38,983 bases of DNA, from IMG/VR virus record IMGVR_UViG_3300044647_001317, positions 1-38,983 of that record; one strand, 5' to 3'. Positions 7,149 to 15,482 of this stretch are shown here, in pieces; the stretch's first letter is position 1, and the number at the start of each line of letters is the position of its first letter. A program made the position numbers and the translations under genes. The stretch comes from a virus. The notes beneath the pieces are model-generated. The model worked only from the letters and a program-made list of their open reading frames with translations, was not told the origin of the DNA and made no database searches.

Positions 7149-9275
7149 TTAAGCGGGCGCAACGGCCTCGCCAATCTCGATCACCGGGGGAAGCCCGGCC
7201 GTGTCGTCGTCGATCTCCACAACCGGCGGCAGGCCATCAGACATGCCTTCAAGCATTGGACCGCTCGGCGGCATCCCGCCCATTTCCGGGCCACCTTCCA
7301 TCGGAGGCGCCATGCCTTCAGGCGGCATCGGCGGCTGCTCTCCAGGCTCGCCCTGCTGCGTGAGCATCTGAAGCTGCGGCATGATCTGCTGAAGCTGCCC
7401 AAGCATCCCCTGCATCGAAAGCATCATCTGGCCGGTTTCAAGCCGGATCTGTTCCGTCTCCGCGATGATCTTGTCAGTCGCCGCCGCGTCCTTCATGGCC
7501 TTTGCCGCCTCGACGGGGTCCGGCTTCTGTTCGGCCTCGATCTTCTGGCCGTCCTTGTCGATGCCCATTGCCTCGCGGAGGCGACCGGCCAGCTTGTCGG
7601 CGCCCGGCAGGTCCATGTTCTCCACGATGATGTCGCCGCCGATGTCCGCGATCATGGGGAACGAGCGGACAAGCTCTGTCATGAAGGCCGTGGCCTCCTG
7701 GCGCTTCGTGGAGTAGCTCGGGCCGGTGGTGACGGTCACGTCGTACTCGCCCGCGCTGAGGTCGTTTAGGACGATCTCCATGCCGCTTTCGTCCATGTCT
7801 GGCTTGTTAATCTCGACCATCTTTGTCGAGCCGTCTTCGCCCAGCGTGCGGACGATGCGCGTCGAGTCGTAAATCTTGGGAATCAGATCGACTAAGATTT
7901 TGCCGCAATATTGCACGGCGATTGAAAGGTTATCGATGTACAGGTACGTTCCAACGTCGCCTTCCTGCTGGCGGGCCATGATGGCGCGGCCAGAGGTTTC
8001 GTTGCTGGGGGCGCCGAGCCCGGCTTTGTAGATGCCGGAGACGCCTTCAAGGTCGCTTACCGCAAGCTGAGACTGCACGTCTAGGCCCTGCGATGCGATA
8101 GGCGGTTCCGACCGCTTGGGCGGACCATTGGCGAGCGGGTCGCCCTTGTAGAACAGCGCGGCGTCGTTGCGGATGCCAGCCTGCGCCCACTGGTTCTCGT
8201 ACCCGCTGGCCTGATTGGCCGTCATGATGTACGGCGCCTTAGGCTGCATCGCCACGGCCTCAACCGCCGCTGTCCGCGTGTAGTTGTAGACGCGCTGCGG
8301 GTCCCTCATGTCGTGGATCATGCCCTTGCGAGTGGCGCGGCCATCGGCCCAAATCTCTTCGCCGGTCACGACGCAGATGGGAATGTACCGCCCGGCCCAA
8401 TCGGTCGGCCCCTGCAAGATGCCGCCGCCGCTCATCAGGCAGGACTTGACCTGCTGGACCACCACCTCGCGCTGCTGCGTTACCGGCGATTCGGGCGGCG
8501 TGTCGTCATCGTCGTAGGAGACGGCGCCGTCCTCGTGGAGGCGCAGCATCTTCTTGACCGGCTCGCGATACCAATACTCCGCGATCTTGACCGTATCGAG
8601 CGTGCGCCATGAAAACGCCTGATCCGCGACGTTGGTTGGCAGGCTCTCGGCAGGAACGTCTGGATATTGCTTCTGATACTGCTCCTTCGCCATGTCCTCA
8701 AAGACGAAGCCATAGCGCATATCGCTCTTGTCCGGCTCTTGCGCGAGCGGGTCGATCAGAATCTGGAACGGGTCATTGATTCGCTTGATGCGGATGTCCT
8801 GGTCGAAGCTGTCGTCGCCGCTGTACTGCGTGACGATGCGCCAGCCGCCAATGCCAGCCTGTGCCGCGTTTTCCGCCGCCTTCGTGTACGCCGCGCGGGC
8901 GACGCTCTGCTGCTCAATGTGCCGGATCAGGCCGTTGAAGATTTCTGCCGCCTCGACCGTCGCGCCGTCCTTGGCGGGTAGAACCTTCACGCTGGGCGGG
9001 TTCTGCCGCACCTCGCCGGTCAACTGCCGCACAAACCCAGGGCAGCGGTTCATGGTCAACGCTGGCCTGTTGGCGCTCTTGCGGTCGCTCAGGGCCTGCG
9101 AATCCCATTGCGCCTCGCCGCCGATATAGAAGCGTTGGCAGTCTCTACCCGACGAAACGTTGTCAAATTCCTGCTTCCACGCCTCGTCGGCATGGGCAAG
9201 GGCGCGAGACAGCAGGTCCGCCTTTGTGTCGCCTTGCGACGAGGGGCCGCCGCGTGTGGGAGTCGTGTCAGCCAT
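7149..9275 (-). CDS. Portal protein, P22 gp1 family
   Basis: A 708-residue portal (P22 gp1 is 725). The dodecameric portal is the DNA gateway and the docking point for terminase and gp4. Recognisable parts are the N-terminal stretch ending ALTMNRCPGFVRQLTGEVRQ, the stem-region GVSGIYKAGLGAPSNETSGR, and a C-terminal barrel-like helical region with Met/Gln/Pro/Gly-rich repeats. The ATG at 9275 is chosen over the one at 9293 because of a GAGG about 9 bases upstream. Large terminase lies upstream and scaffold downstream, as in P22. Confidence 0.92.
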   Translation of the reverse strand: MADTTPTRGGPSSQGDTKADLLSRALAHADEAWKQEFDNVSSGRDCQRFYIGGEAQWDSQALSDRKSANRPALTMNRCPGFVRQLTGEVRQNPPSVKVLPAKDGATVEAAEIFNGLIRHIEQQSVARAAYTKAAENAAQAGIGGWRIVTQYSGDDSFDQDIRIKRINDPFQILIDPLAQEPDKSDMRYGFVFEDMAKEQYQKQYPDVPAESLPTNVADQAFSWRTLDTVKIAEYWYREPVKKMLRLHEDGAVSYDDDDTPPESPVTQQREVVVQQVKSCLMSGGGILQGPTDWAGRYIPICVVTGEEIWADGRATRKGMIHDMRDPQRVYNYTRTAAVEAVAMQPKAPYIMTANQASGYENQWAQAGIRNDAALFYKGDPLANGPPKRSEPPIASQGLDVQSQLAVSDLEGVSGIYKAGLGAPSNETSGRAIMARQQEGDVGTYLYIDNLSIAVQYCGKILVDLIPKIYDSTRIVRTLGEDGSTKMVEINKPDMDESGMEIVLNDLSAGEYDVTVTTGPSYSTKRQEATAFMTELVRSFPMIADIGGDIIVENMDLPGADKLAGRLREAMGIDKDGQKIEAEQKPDPVEAAKAMKDAAATDKIIAETEQIRLETGQMMLSMQGMLGQLQQIMPQLQMLTQQGEPGEQPPMPPEGMAPPMEGGPEMGGMPPSGPMLEGMSDGLPPVVEIDDDTAGLPPVIEIGEAVAPA

Positions 9276-9340
9276 TGGAGCAGCCTCGCGCAATTTTTGG
9301 AAACCCGCTCCCGTGAGCGTCGGACATAATGTTGCTCATG

Positions 9341-10624
9341 CTAAGCGGCCATCCAACCGCCCGTAACGCGGGGCAGTTTTGCCTGTGCTTTTGTTTCGAC
9401 CTGCCAGCCCATCGCCAAATAGCGGAAAGCGTCGGCGGCATGGCTGGTCCAATCGTGCCGAGGCGCGGGCTTTAGAACCTTGCGCTCTTCGTCAAAGTCG
9501 GCCCGGTATTGCTTCAATGCCTCGATACCGTCCTTGCAGCGCACCGCGTCAAAGCGGACACGCGCGAGCGTCTCGCGAGCCGCCGCAATCCCGTCGTTGA
9601 GCCGGTGATCTGGCACCAGCACCGGGCGCAGGCCCAGCGCCTCCATCTGCTCTATGCGCGTGCGGCCTGAGCCCCATTCTTTGACCTTCGCGTCGTGTGG
9701 GACGTGGCAGACACCAAGGCGATAACTGCCCATTTCTGCCTTTTCCCGCACAATTTGACTGTAATGGTCGAGCCCAACGCCAGAGGCTTCGTAGAAGTCC
9801 ACGACGTTGATCCCGCCCGCGAGAATTTGGAAAAACCATATCGCCGTGGCATCACGAACTCCCAAGTCCCACGCGGTCAGCACGTCGGCCGTCGTGTCGA
9901 TTGGCACTCGGCAAATGCGGCCCGCTTCATCGGCGGCGGCCATCTCCTTGCCCCAATACGCGCCCTGGATCGCGGCATTAAACGAGCATTCAAACTCCTG
10001 CTCGTACTGCTCCGGGGTCATCAGCTTGCGCGCGGCGGTCAGTTCCTCGGCGTCCACAAGGCCGGTTTCGGAGGCCCGGAGCAGAACGGAATACCAGTCG
10101 GGATCATTCTGTGCGGCCTGCCAAGCCTTGTAGAAGTCGTTATGCCCGCGCGGCGTCCCGATGATGGTCAGGCTGCCTTTGCGGTCGGAAAGCGCAGGAC
10201 GAATGATCTCCGGGAGAACTCGGGGGCGCATGTCGGCAAATTCATCGAGTACGCAATCATCCAGGTAGATTCCGCGCATTCCGTCGGGATTATCCGCGCC
10301 ATAAAGCCGAACACGTCCACCGTTGGGGAGATCAACTCGTAGCTCGCTTTCATTGGCTTCCGCTCCTGGAATAGGCCGCGTGAACTCCTTGAGGTAGGAC
10401 CACGCCACGTCCTTGGCCTGCTTGAACAGAGGCGCGACATAGGCGCAGCGCGGGCTGGGCTTGTCGCAGGTCAGCGCCGACCGGATTAGCTGGTTCACGG
10501 TCGCCACGGTCTTGCCCGCCCGGCGATGGGCCACGATCACGCGCCACCGCTTGCTGCTCTCGTGGAACGGCAGGAAGGCTTGGCGCGGGCTGTAGGGGAT
10601 GACTATGCGCTGGGCTGTAGCCAT
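9341..10624 (-). CDS. Terminase large subunit
   Basis: A 427-residue DNA packaging ATPase/nuclease. Walker A AHRRAGKT (32-39), Walker B VLDEFA (125-130), coupling motif IIGTP (154-158), then a RuvC-like nuclease with D253/D258, D311 and the terminal DWTSHAADAF (D391, D398). It pumps DNA into the procapsid through the portal and cuts the concatemer. Its start lies 22 bases inside the small terminase gene. The arrangement small terminase, large terminase, portal is the usual one. Confidence 0.95.
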   Translation of the reverse strand: MATAQRIVIPYSPRQAFLPFHESSKRWRVIVAHRRAGKTVATVNQLIRSALTCDKPSPRCAYVAPLFKQAKDVAWSYLKEFTRPIPGAEANESELRVDLPNGGRVRLYGADNPDGMRGIYLDDCVLDEFADMRPRVLPEIIRPALSDRKGSLTIIGTPRGHNDFYKAWQAAQNDPDWYSVLLRASETGLVDAEELTAARKLMTPEQYEQEFECSFNAAIQGAYWGKEMAAADEAGRICRVPIDTTADVLTAWDLGVRDATAIWFFQILAGGINVVDFYEASGVGLDHYSQIVREKAEMGSYRLGVCHVPHDAKVKEWGSGRTRIEQMEALGLRPVLVPDHRLNDGIAAARETLARVRFDAVRCKDGIEALKQYRADFDEERKVLKPAPRHDWTSHAADAFRYLAMGWQVETKAQAKLPRVTGGWMAA

Positions 10625-10884
10625 TGGATCGCCAATAGAACAGGGCCGGTGCCGCCCTCACCCGTCTGCGGCTGCGGAGCCTTGCCGTGGCCGCGCTCGA
10701 ATATCTCTTTGATTGCCGCCACGCGCGCCGCGTCGCTGTCACTGGTCCGCATGACAACGGCCAGCCGTTCCATAGCTTCAGACGTGTAGGTCTGGGCAAG
10801 CGCCTTGATGTCGGCGGTTGCCTTGTTCAGCGAGCCCTTTTTCCGGCCGCCACGTCGCTCGCCGGGCTTTGAGCCGCGAGCCAT
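10603..10884 (-). CDS. Terminase small subunit
   Basis: A 93-residue DNA-recognition partner for the large terminase. The N-terminus is basic and Gly/Lys-rich (RGGRKKGSLNKATADIKALA), followed by two helices with HTH-like spacing (DAARVAAIKEIFERGHGKAPQ), a pattern I recognise from small-terminase or terminase-associated proteins of alphaproteobacterial phages. It is shorter than P22 gp3 (162 residues). Gene position directly before the large subunit with a 22-base overlap supports the call. A candidate promoter lies about 75-100 bases upstream. Confidence 0.8.
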   Translation of the reverse strand: MARGSKPGERRGGRKKGSLNKATADIKALAQTYTSEAMERLAVVMRTSDSDAARVAAIKEIFERGHGKAPQPQTGEGGTGPVLLAIQWLQPSA

Positions 10885-10956
10885 TGCTATTCTTTGCTAT
10901 TCTGGACGGCCGAAGCCATGTGCTGATGCTCGGTTGTGGAGCGGTCAGCCTAACCA

Positions 10957-10984
10957 GTTATCGAGTTGTGATTTACGATGTCAA
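10957..10984 (-). promoter_or_regulatory. Sigma-70-like promoter for the packaging/head operon
   Basis: On the minus strand, TTGACA (10984-10979, a perfect -35) is followed after 16 bases by GATAAC (10962-10957, four of six -10 bases). It sits in the only sizeable gap (88 bp) of the leftward run, and the -35 overlaps the last codons of the upstream gene. It would give a leader of about 65 bases before the small terminase ATG. Whether this is the late promoter is inference. Confidence 0.5.
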
Positions 10985-11278
10985 GCGAATTGATTGTGCC
11001 GCCCGTTCCCATTCGTTCTGGACAATCTCATACCCATCATAGCTGGAATAGAGCCCGGCCCCGCATGTGATTGGGCTACTCACGGCGCGCGCCAATCGAA
11101 TAAACCGGCGCCTTCTCCCAATCTTTAGGCCTGCGGTGTAGCCAAGGCACAGGCGGCGGCGCGTGACCGTCTCGCGGGCGAAGCCTAGATGGTTGGCAAT
11201 CTCGCCGTCTGAATATCCGGCTCCAGCCATACGGCGGAGCGTGGCGGTGTCGTCTGCGGTCCAAGTTCTGCCGTTCAA
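10973..11278 (-). CDS. Helix-turn-helix protein, GcrA/SANT-like N-terminus
   Basis: A 101-residue protein with an N-terminal DNA-binding domain: WTADDTATLRRMAGAGYSDG followed by EIANHLGFARETVTRRR, the trihelical pattern shared by GcrA-like and SANT-like domains. The rest is basic and unrecognised. The start is TTG at 11278, overlapping the preceding stop (TTGA), with a perfect GGGAGG 5 bases before it; other upstream starts have no such site. Position just before the packaging genes is compatible with a late regulator, but this is inference. Confidence 0.72.
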   Translation of the reverse strand: MNGRTWTADDTATLRRMAGAGYSDGEIANHLGFARETVTRRRLCLGYTAGLKIGRRRRFIRLARAVSSPITCGAGLYSSYDGYEIVQNEWERAAQSIRLTS

Positions 11279-11499
11279 GTGCGCCTCCCGTAGCTCCAAT
11301 TAGGATCGACAAGGATTTCCGGCTGCGGCACGTCGATCACCTCGCCTGTTGCGTCCATGACGACGACCCACATACGGTGGCCGTCAATGCCGCACTCCTT
11401 CCAGGCGTAGCACCAGCCGCGCCGGGACTCGTCTCTAACGCCCGGCGGCAGTTCTTCACTGATCACGGTCACAGGGATTGGCGGGTTAAGTTGGAGCAT
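11275..11499 (-). CDS. Small hypothetical protein (74 aa)
   Basis: A 74-residue protein beginning MLQLNPPIPVTVISEELPPG with a beta-rich middle (RMWVVVMDATGEVIDVPQPEIL). This resembles small phage proteins of unknown function that start with PIPV-type strands and include a conserved Trp/Tyr-rich region. Start at 11499 uses GGAAAG upstream; an ATG at 11532 in frame is possible. It overlaps the upstream gene by 14 bases and the downstream gene by 4. Confidence 0.72.
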   Translation of the reverse strand: MLQLNPPIPVTVISEELPPGVRDESRRGWCYAWKECGIDGHRMWVVVMDATGEVIDVPQPEILVDPNWSYGRRT

Positions 11500-11671
11500 G
11501 GATGCGCTTTCCGACGCGATAGATGCGTCCACGGTGGATTTCGCCGCGATAGAAAAAGAATTCCCAGCGCCACTCGCCGGGATATTCCCTCATTGGAGCC
11601 CATTGAGCGGGCTGCCAGTCTTCATCGGAGAGGCGTTTGACCCAATACCAGCCTGCGGGTCTGGCGCTCAT
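11486..11671 (-). CDS. Small aromatic-rich hypothetical protein (61 aa)
   Basis: A 61-residue protein rich in Trp and Arg, beginning MSARPAGWYWVKRLSDEDWQ and continuing with EWRWEFFFYRGEIHRGRIY. Such W-x-W-type small proteins are common in phage accessory regions. Its ATG overlaps the stop of the 41-residue gene upstream (ATGA, 11668-11671). No function recognised. Confidence 0.72.
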   Translation of the reverse strand: MSARPAGWYWVKRLSDEDWQPAQWAPMREYPGEWRWEFFFYRGEIHRGRIYRVGKRIHAPT

Positions 11672-11793
11672 GCCTTGGCCTCCTCTGCCTCTGTCTGTGA
11701 GAGGGCGGCGCGGGCACGGAGAGCGATGCACAATGAGCCGAGCGGTATCTTCGCTGCCGGGCACCATTTTGTCTTCGCTTCTTCCTCAGTCAT
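11668..11793 (-). CDS. Microprotein (41 aa)
   Basis: A 41-residue helical protein beginning MTEEEAKTKWCPAAKIPLGS. Its ATG overlaps the upstream stop (ATGA, 11790-11793) and its own TGA overlaps the next ATG (11668-11671). Tight four-base coupling on both sides is the main support. The start resembles small phage proteins carrying an EEEA-K-x-WCP motif, but no function is known. Confidence 0.65.
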   Translation of the reverse strand: MTEEEAKTKWCPAAKIPLGSLCIALRARAALSQTEAEEAKA

Positions 11794-12083
11794 CTCCGCT
11801 TCTCCTGTGGGTGGGTTTGGGTGTCCTGACCTTTGCCTGTGGCTGAGTCGGCGCCATCAGTACGAGAAAGATTGCCTGCCCATTCCAACGCGGCCCGCGC
11901 GTCGACAATCACCGAATATGGGGAATCCGCGTTGGCGCGCAGTCTGTCGAGGGCGTAGGCAATTGCCTGCTCATGGGTGGAAAACGGCGGCGGGCAACTG
12001 TGCCACTCGCCCGCGTGATTCAAATATTCCCAGCCGTGGCGCGCGTCGTAATGCGCCTTGGCAATTCGTGGCCGCCCCCTCAT
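11790..12083 (-). CDS. Hypothetical protein (97 aa)
   Basis: A 97-residue protein, MRGRPRIAKAHYDARHGWEY at the start, with a short helix (THEQAIAYALDRLRA) in the middle and a polar tail. The start ATG overlaps the stop of the DUF551-like gene (ATGA, 12080-12083). Part of the small-gene block between replication and packaging genes. No family recognised. Confidence 0.68.
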   Translation of the reverse strand: MRGRPRIAKAHYDARHGWEYLNHAGEWHSCPPPFSTHEQAIAYALDRLRANADSPYSVIVDARAALEWAGNLSRTDGADSATGKGQDTQTHPQEKRR

Positions 12084-12271
12084 TGCATCGACTCCTGTGT
12101 CGGAATCTCCGTCCAGCATGTCGGCTCCCGCAACTCATCAACGCAGAAACCGGCGTCAGGATGCCATTCGCAGATCGAAGCCATTGCCTGCAGCCCATGC
12201 TTCTCAGGGCAATAGACGATGATGGGCCTGTCGCGGGGAGCGGTTGCCATCGGGTGCCAGGGCGGGCTCAT
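12080..12271 (-). CDS. DUF551-like small protein
   Basis: A 63-residue protein opening MSPPWHPMATAPRDRPIIVY, the W-x-P-M-x-T-A-P-R-D signature seen in DUF551-type phage proteins, followed by Cys/Trp residues (EWHPDAGF, EPTCWTEIP). A clear GGGGAA ribosome site precedes the ATG at 12271. It follows the DUF1376 replication gene after 28 bases. The family has no known activity. Confidence 0.75.
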   Translation of the reverse strand: MSPPWHPMATAPRDRPIIVYCPEKHGLQAMASICEWHPDAGFCVDELREPTCWTEIPTQESMQ

Positions 12272-12299
12272 GCGTTCCCCATAAAGGTTTTGCTGGCGT

Positions 12300-13025
12300 T
12301 CATTGCATGGCCTCACTTCGCCACTCCGAGAGGATGGGTGCGGTGGCAGTCTCAAGCGCACGCCTTGCCTGCCAAGCCTTCAAAAGCTCGACGGGCAGCA
12401 GCGGATTGCGCCCAGAACTGTCTGGCGGTAGCCCCCAAGTCGGCAACCACTTGCCGCGCGCTGGATCGTTGACAGGCAACCACGGGCTGTAGCTATCCAG
12501 GCGCGTTGCCCACTTTGCGCTGTCCGGAAGCCGGGAGCGCGGCGGCCCGTCAGGGCTAGCCGACGCGCGCCCGGCGTCAACAATGGTCTCTCCATGAGGA
12601 TTATCTGAAGGTGAAGGTGGCGGGCATTCTCCGCGCATTGCCCGGCGCATGCGCGGCGCATTGCCCGGAGCATCTGATTGCTCCTTGTTCCACCTCGCCT
12701 CAGCCGCCCGCCTCGCCATTTCAGCACGTCGTTCGGCATTGCCTTGAGCATTTGCGAGTTCGTGTTCGACGCGGCCATGGCGCAGCACGCCGTCCTCCAA
12801 TTCAAAGAAGGCCAGCACGACGCCCTTGATCTTCTTCCAGTGTGCCAAGCTGTCAGCGCAGGCGATGCGCCAGAGTTGGGCGTCATCGGCTGGCAGGGGT
12901 GCGCCTGTAACCCAATAGTGCTTCAGGAGCATCAAGTATGCGCCGTGGTGGACTGCGCCAAGGTGGCCGGTGTCCTTGGCGTAGTCGCCCCAGTAGATCG
13001 GCATCCAGGTGTCAAACTTGGCCAT
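12300..13025 (-). CDS. DUF1376-type replication protein
   Basis: A 241-residue protein with the DUF1376 (YdaU-like) N-terminus: FDTWMPIYWGDYAKDTGHLG then AVHHGAYLMLLKHYW. This domain is found in phage replication-initiation proteins in the place of lambda O. A basic helix (ERRAEMARRAAEARWNK) follows at about residues 98-115, and the C-terminal half is Pro/Arg/Ser-rich. The ATG directly follows the stop of the upstream methyltransferase (TAGATG). With the DnaA-like protein and helicase upstream it likely forms the replication module. Origin position not identified. Confidence 0.82.
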   Translation of the reverse strand: MAKFDTWMPIYWGDYAKDTGHLGAVHHGAYLMLLKHYWVTGAPLPADDAQLWRIACADSLAHWKKIKGVVLAFFELEDGVLRHGRVEHELANAQGNAERRAEMARRAAEARWNKEQSDAPGNAPRMRRAMRGECPPPSPSDNPHGETIVDAGRASASPDGPPRSRLPDSAKWATRLDSYSPWLPVNDPARGKWLPTWGLPPDSSGRNPLLPVELLKAWQARRALETATAPILSEWRSEAMQ

Positions 13026-13916
13026 CTACGCCGCCATATCGTCAAACAGGGTCGCGGCGCTGGCCTCCACGTCGCCAAGAGTGCGGCACGCCTGATTGAA
13101 GTATTCGGCCTTCAACTCGACGCCGATGAAACGACGCTTTGCCTTGAGTGAGCAGTAACCCTCGCTGCCGATGCCCATAAACGGGCTCAGCACCACGTCG
13201 CCAGGGTTGGACCACATGACCAGCGCCCGGTCGATCACGTCGAGCTGTAGCGGGCACAGGTGGCGCTCGTCGTTGGCGTTGCGCGCGGCCTTGACGTTCA
13301 AAACGCGCGTCTGGTTGACGCTCATCCATACCGGCGAGGCCCATTCCTGCCACTGGTCCAGCGGGAAGTTTTCCGGCGTGTGATTGATCGGCTCGGCATT
13401 GTCGCCCGGCTTGACGAACGTCAGCAGGTAGTCGGGCATCCCTCCCCGGCTCTTGGCGCTGTCCTTCTGGAGTTGCTTGTAGAGCAGGCCGACGTGCTTC
13501 GTGCGCGTCATCTCGACGACCGGGCATTTCCAGATCGTCCGGCGTGAGTGCAGTATCCACCCGGCCTCTTCGTGGATGCGGATGATGTCGCCGCTGAAAT
13601 CCTTGATGCCAACCGCGCCGTCCTTCCACTTCGTGAGCGGCAGATCGGAGCAATGCACCGCAGTCAGGCGCCCTGGCTTGGTCACGCGCAGCTTCTCGCG
13701 GACCAGGAACGCATACTGGTCGCGGAACTGCTCATCGGTGCTGTTGCCCATGTCGCTGATCGATTCGGAGTAGACGAACAGGGAGCCGAACGGCGGCGAG
13801 TAAACCGAAAATCCTACGCTGTTGTCCGGCAACTGGCCGACCACGTCGACACAATCACCATGATACGCGGCGAACCTGTCGCCGTGCTTCTCGTTTAGGC
13901 AGCGGATCGTAGCCAT
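13026..13916 (-). CDS. DNA methyltransferase (N6-adenine / N4-cytosine type)
   Basis: A 296-residue methyltransferase. Catalytic motif SPPF (40-43) has the (D/N/S)PP(Y/W/F) form of amino-methyltransferases, and FMGIGSEG (246-253) is the AdoMet-binding FxGxG motif near the C-terminus, so the order is beta-class. DFSGDIIRIHEEAGW is typical of phage members. It could protect phage DNA from host restriction or regulate transcription; no partner restriction enzyme is present. The ATG follows GGGGAGGACA and lies 22 bases inside the helicase gene. Target sequence unknown. Confidence 0.9.
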   Translation of the reverse strand: MATIRCLNEKHGDRFAAYHGDCVDVVGQLPDNSVGFSVYSPPFGSLFVYSESISDMGNSTDEQFRDQYAFLVREKLRVTKPGRLTAVHCSDLPLTKWKDGAVGIKDFSGDIIRIHEEAGWILHSRRTIWKCPVVEMTRTKHVGLLYKQLQKDSAKSRGGMPDYLLTFVKPGDNAEPINHTPENFPLDQWQEWASPVWMSVNQTRVLNVKAARNANDERHLCPLQLDVIDRALVMWSNPGDVVLSPFMGIGSEGYCSLKAKRRFIGVELKAEYFNQACRTLGDVEASAATLFDDMAA

Positions 13917-15274
13917 GTCGGTGTCCTCCCCTCATGTTTCGGCAGATATTCGACCATGCGGCGCGTGGCCTGTGTCGTGGCGCGCTTCATCGCGGCGGCC
14001 ATCGCGCGCTTCATACTGGCGTGTTCGTCGGCCTTGCGGTCGATTACCCGCCCGATCTGATCCTCGCCCTCTGCGACGATGATATGAGCCTCTACGGGCT
14101 TCGTCTGGCCGAACCGCCAGCAGCGCCGCACGGCCTGATACCAAGCCTCATAGCTGAAGCTGCGGCCGACAAAGGCCATCCTGGCGCAGTGCTGCCAGTT
14201 GAGCCCCATGCCAGCCACGCTGGGCTTCGTGATGATGACGCGGGCCGATCCATCGGCGAACGCCGCGAGGTTCTCTTCCTTGCGCTCGATCTGCATCGAT
14301 CCCCGAACCTCGATGGCATCGGGGATACGCTCGGCAATCGCGTCGGCCTCATAGTCAGTGTCGCACCAGACGACCCACGGCTGGCTACTCGTATCGACCA
14401 GCCGGGCCGCCTCGTCCGCTCGCGCCGATGCCGTCTGCCGCTTCGTGGCGTGCATCGACGTGGCGGACATTTCCATCGCGAACAGGCTGCCGTCCATCGG
14501 CTTTACTTCGCCATACGCGGCCTTATGCCGGATGATTTTCAATTCGGGCAAGACGTAGCGCGTGCCGTCAAAACCTAAATCTTCCGGCGATTGCGCCATT
14601 CGCGACCACGACGCCATCCACTCCCAAAACGAATTCTCGGCGTGCTTCTTCAGCCGCCACGTCTGCGACGCGGTCGAAGCGTCGTTGATAAAGAACCGGG
14701 ACAGCATTTCGTTCCCGTTCATGGCGCCTAGAAATTCCGATTGCTGGCCAAGCTCCATGTGATCGTTCGGCGCCGGGGTCGCCGTCGCGGCCATCTTAAA
14801 GCGGTGGTCGCGGAAGGTTTCGATCAGGGCTCGAGTCGTCTTACCGCTGAAATTCTTGAGAATGCTGGCCTCGTCTAACGACACGACGCCGAAGGCATCG
14901 GGCTCGATCTTATCCATCCGGTCATAGTTGCAAATGTTGATGCCGGCGCGGGCCTCCGACTGGTCGCGGATCACGCGAGCGTCATACCCTCGCTTATGCG
15001 CCTCGCGCTCCATCTGCCGGGCAACCGCGAGCGGCGTCAGGATTAGCGCCCGGCCATTGCTGGCGCGCATCGCCTTGTCGGCCCATTCAAGCTGGCAGAA
15101 CGTCTTGCCGAGGCCGGTATCGAGATAGAGCCCGCAGCGGCCCTGCCTCAAAGCGAAGTCGACGCACGCGGCCTGGAAATCGAACAGCCCCGCATTGAGT
15201 GCCGGCGGCTCGATCCCCGTCGCATGAGCGCGCGGCCTCTTCGACGCCAGAAAGGCTTTATAGCCGTCTTTCAT
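13895..15274 (-). CDS. SNF2/DEAD-type helicase
   Basis: A 459-residue superfamily 2 helicase. Walker A DTGLGKT (52-58), motif II LDEAS (133-137), motif III ATATP (163-167), C-terminal VRRCWRFGQ arginine-finger motif VI (382-390). The layout is that of the compact phage SNF2-like helicases often found next to VRR-NUC nucleases. Start chosen at 15274, preceded by GGAGGGAGCACA; an earlier ATG at 15298 lacks this. Likely role: DNA remodelling in phage replication or recombination. Confidence 0.92.
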   Translation of the reverse strand: MKDGYKAFLASKRPRAHATGIEPPALNAGLFDFQAACVDFALRQGRCGLYLDTGLGKTFCQLEWADKAMRASNGRALILTPLAVARQMEREAHKRGYDARVIRDQSEARAGINICNYDRMDKIEPDAFGVVSLDEASILKNFSGKTTRALIETFRDHRFKMAATATPAPNDHMELGQQSEFLGAMNGNEMLSRFFINDASTASQTWRLKKHAENSFWEWMASWSRMAQSPEDLGFDGTRYVLPELKIIRHKAAYGEVKPMDGSLFAMEMSATSMHATKRQTASARADEAARLVDTSSQPWVVWCDTDYEADAIAERIPDAIEVRGSMQIERKEENLAAFADGSARVIITKPSVAGMGLNWQHCARMAFVGRSFSYEAWYQAVRRCWRFGQTKPVEAHIIVAEGEDQIGRVIDRKADEHASMKRAMAAAMKRATTQATRRMVEYLPKHEGRTPTWLRSAA

Positions 15275-15482
15275 TGTGCTCCCTCCGTAGCTCAGCATGT
15301 GCGGCGGCGGCGCCTAGCAAGTTCGCGATTCGGTCGAATAACCGCCGCTCCGGTGTGCCCTGTAGCGGCCTCACGCGCGGGCGGCGGCCTTTCACCTTGA
15401 GGCAGATGCCCCGCTCCTTGTGGGTGGCGCTGATCTTGGCGCAGGTTTCTGGCGAGCGCGGTTTTCCCTTCGGCCAAGCCAT
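15258..15482 (-). CDS. Small basic protein with NUMOD3-like start
   Basis: A 74-residue basic protein beginning MAWPKGKPRSPETCAKISAT, resembling the NUMOD3-type short DNA-binding motif (K-G-K-P-x-S-x-E-x-x-x-K-I-S) seen in homing endonucleases and phage proteins. The rest is Arg-rich. It starts one base inside the VRR-NUC stop (TGATG) and runs 17 bases into the helicase gene. Probably a DNA-contacting accessory of the nuclease-helicase pair; not shown. Confidence 0.65.
   Translation of the reverse strand: MAWPKGKPRSPETCAKISATHKERGICLKVKGRRPRVRPLQGTPERRLFDRIANLLGAAAAHAELRREHNERRL

Noticed and set aside
9276-9340. 23-residue frame between large terminase and portal
   Set aside because: An ATG follows the terminase stop and the frame ends inside the portal start, but there is no ribosome site and the peptide has no notable feature. 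A small CGCTC/GAGCG hairpin lies in the same gap.
11498-12472. Rightward frame of 324 codons
   Set aside because: Antisense to five tightly coupled leftward small genes, low-complexity, no recognisable domain.
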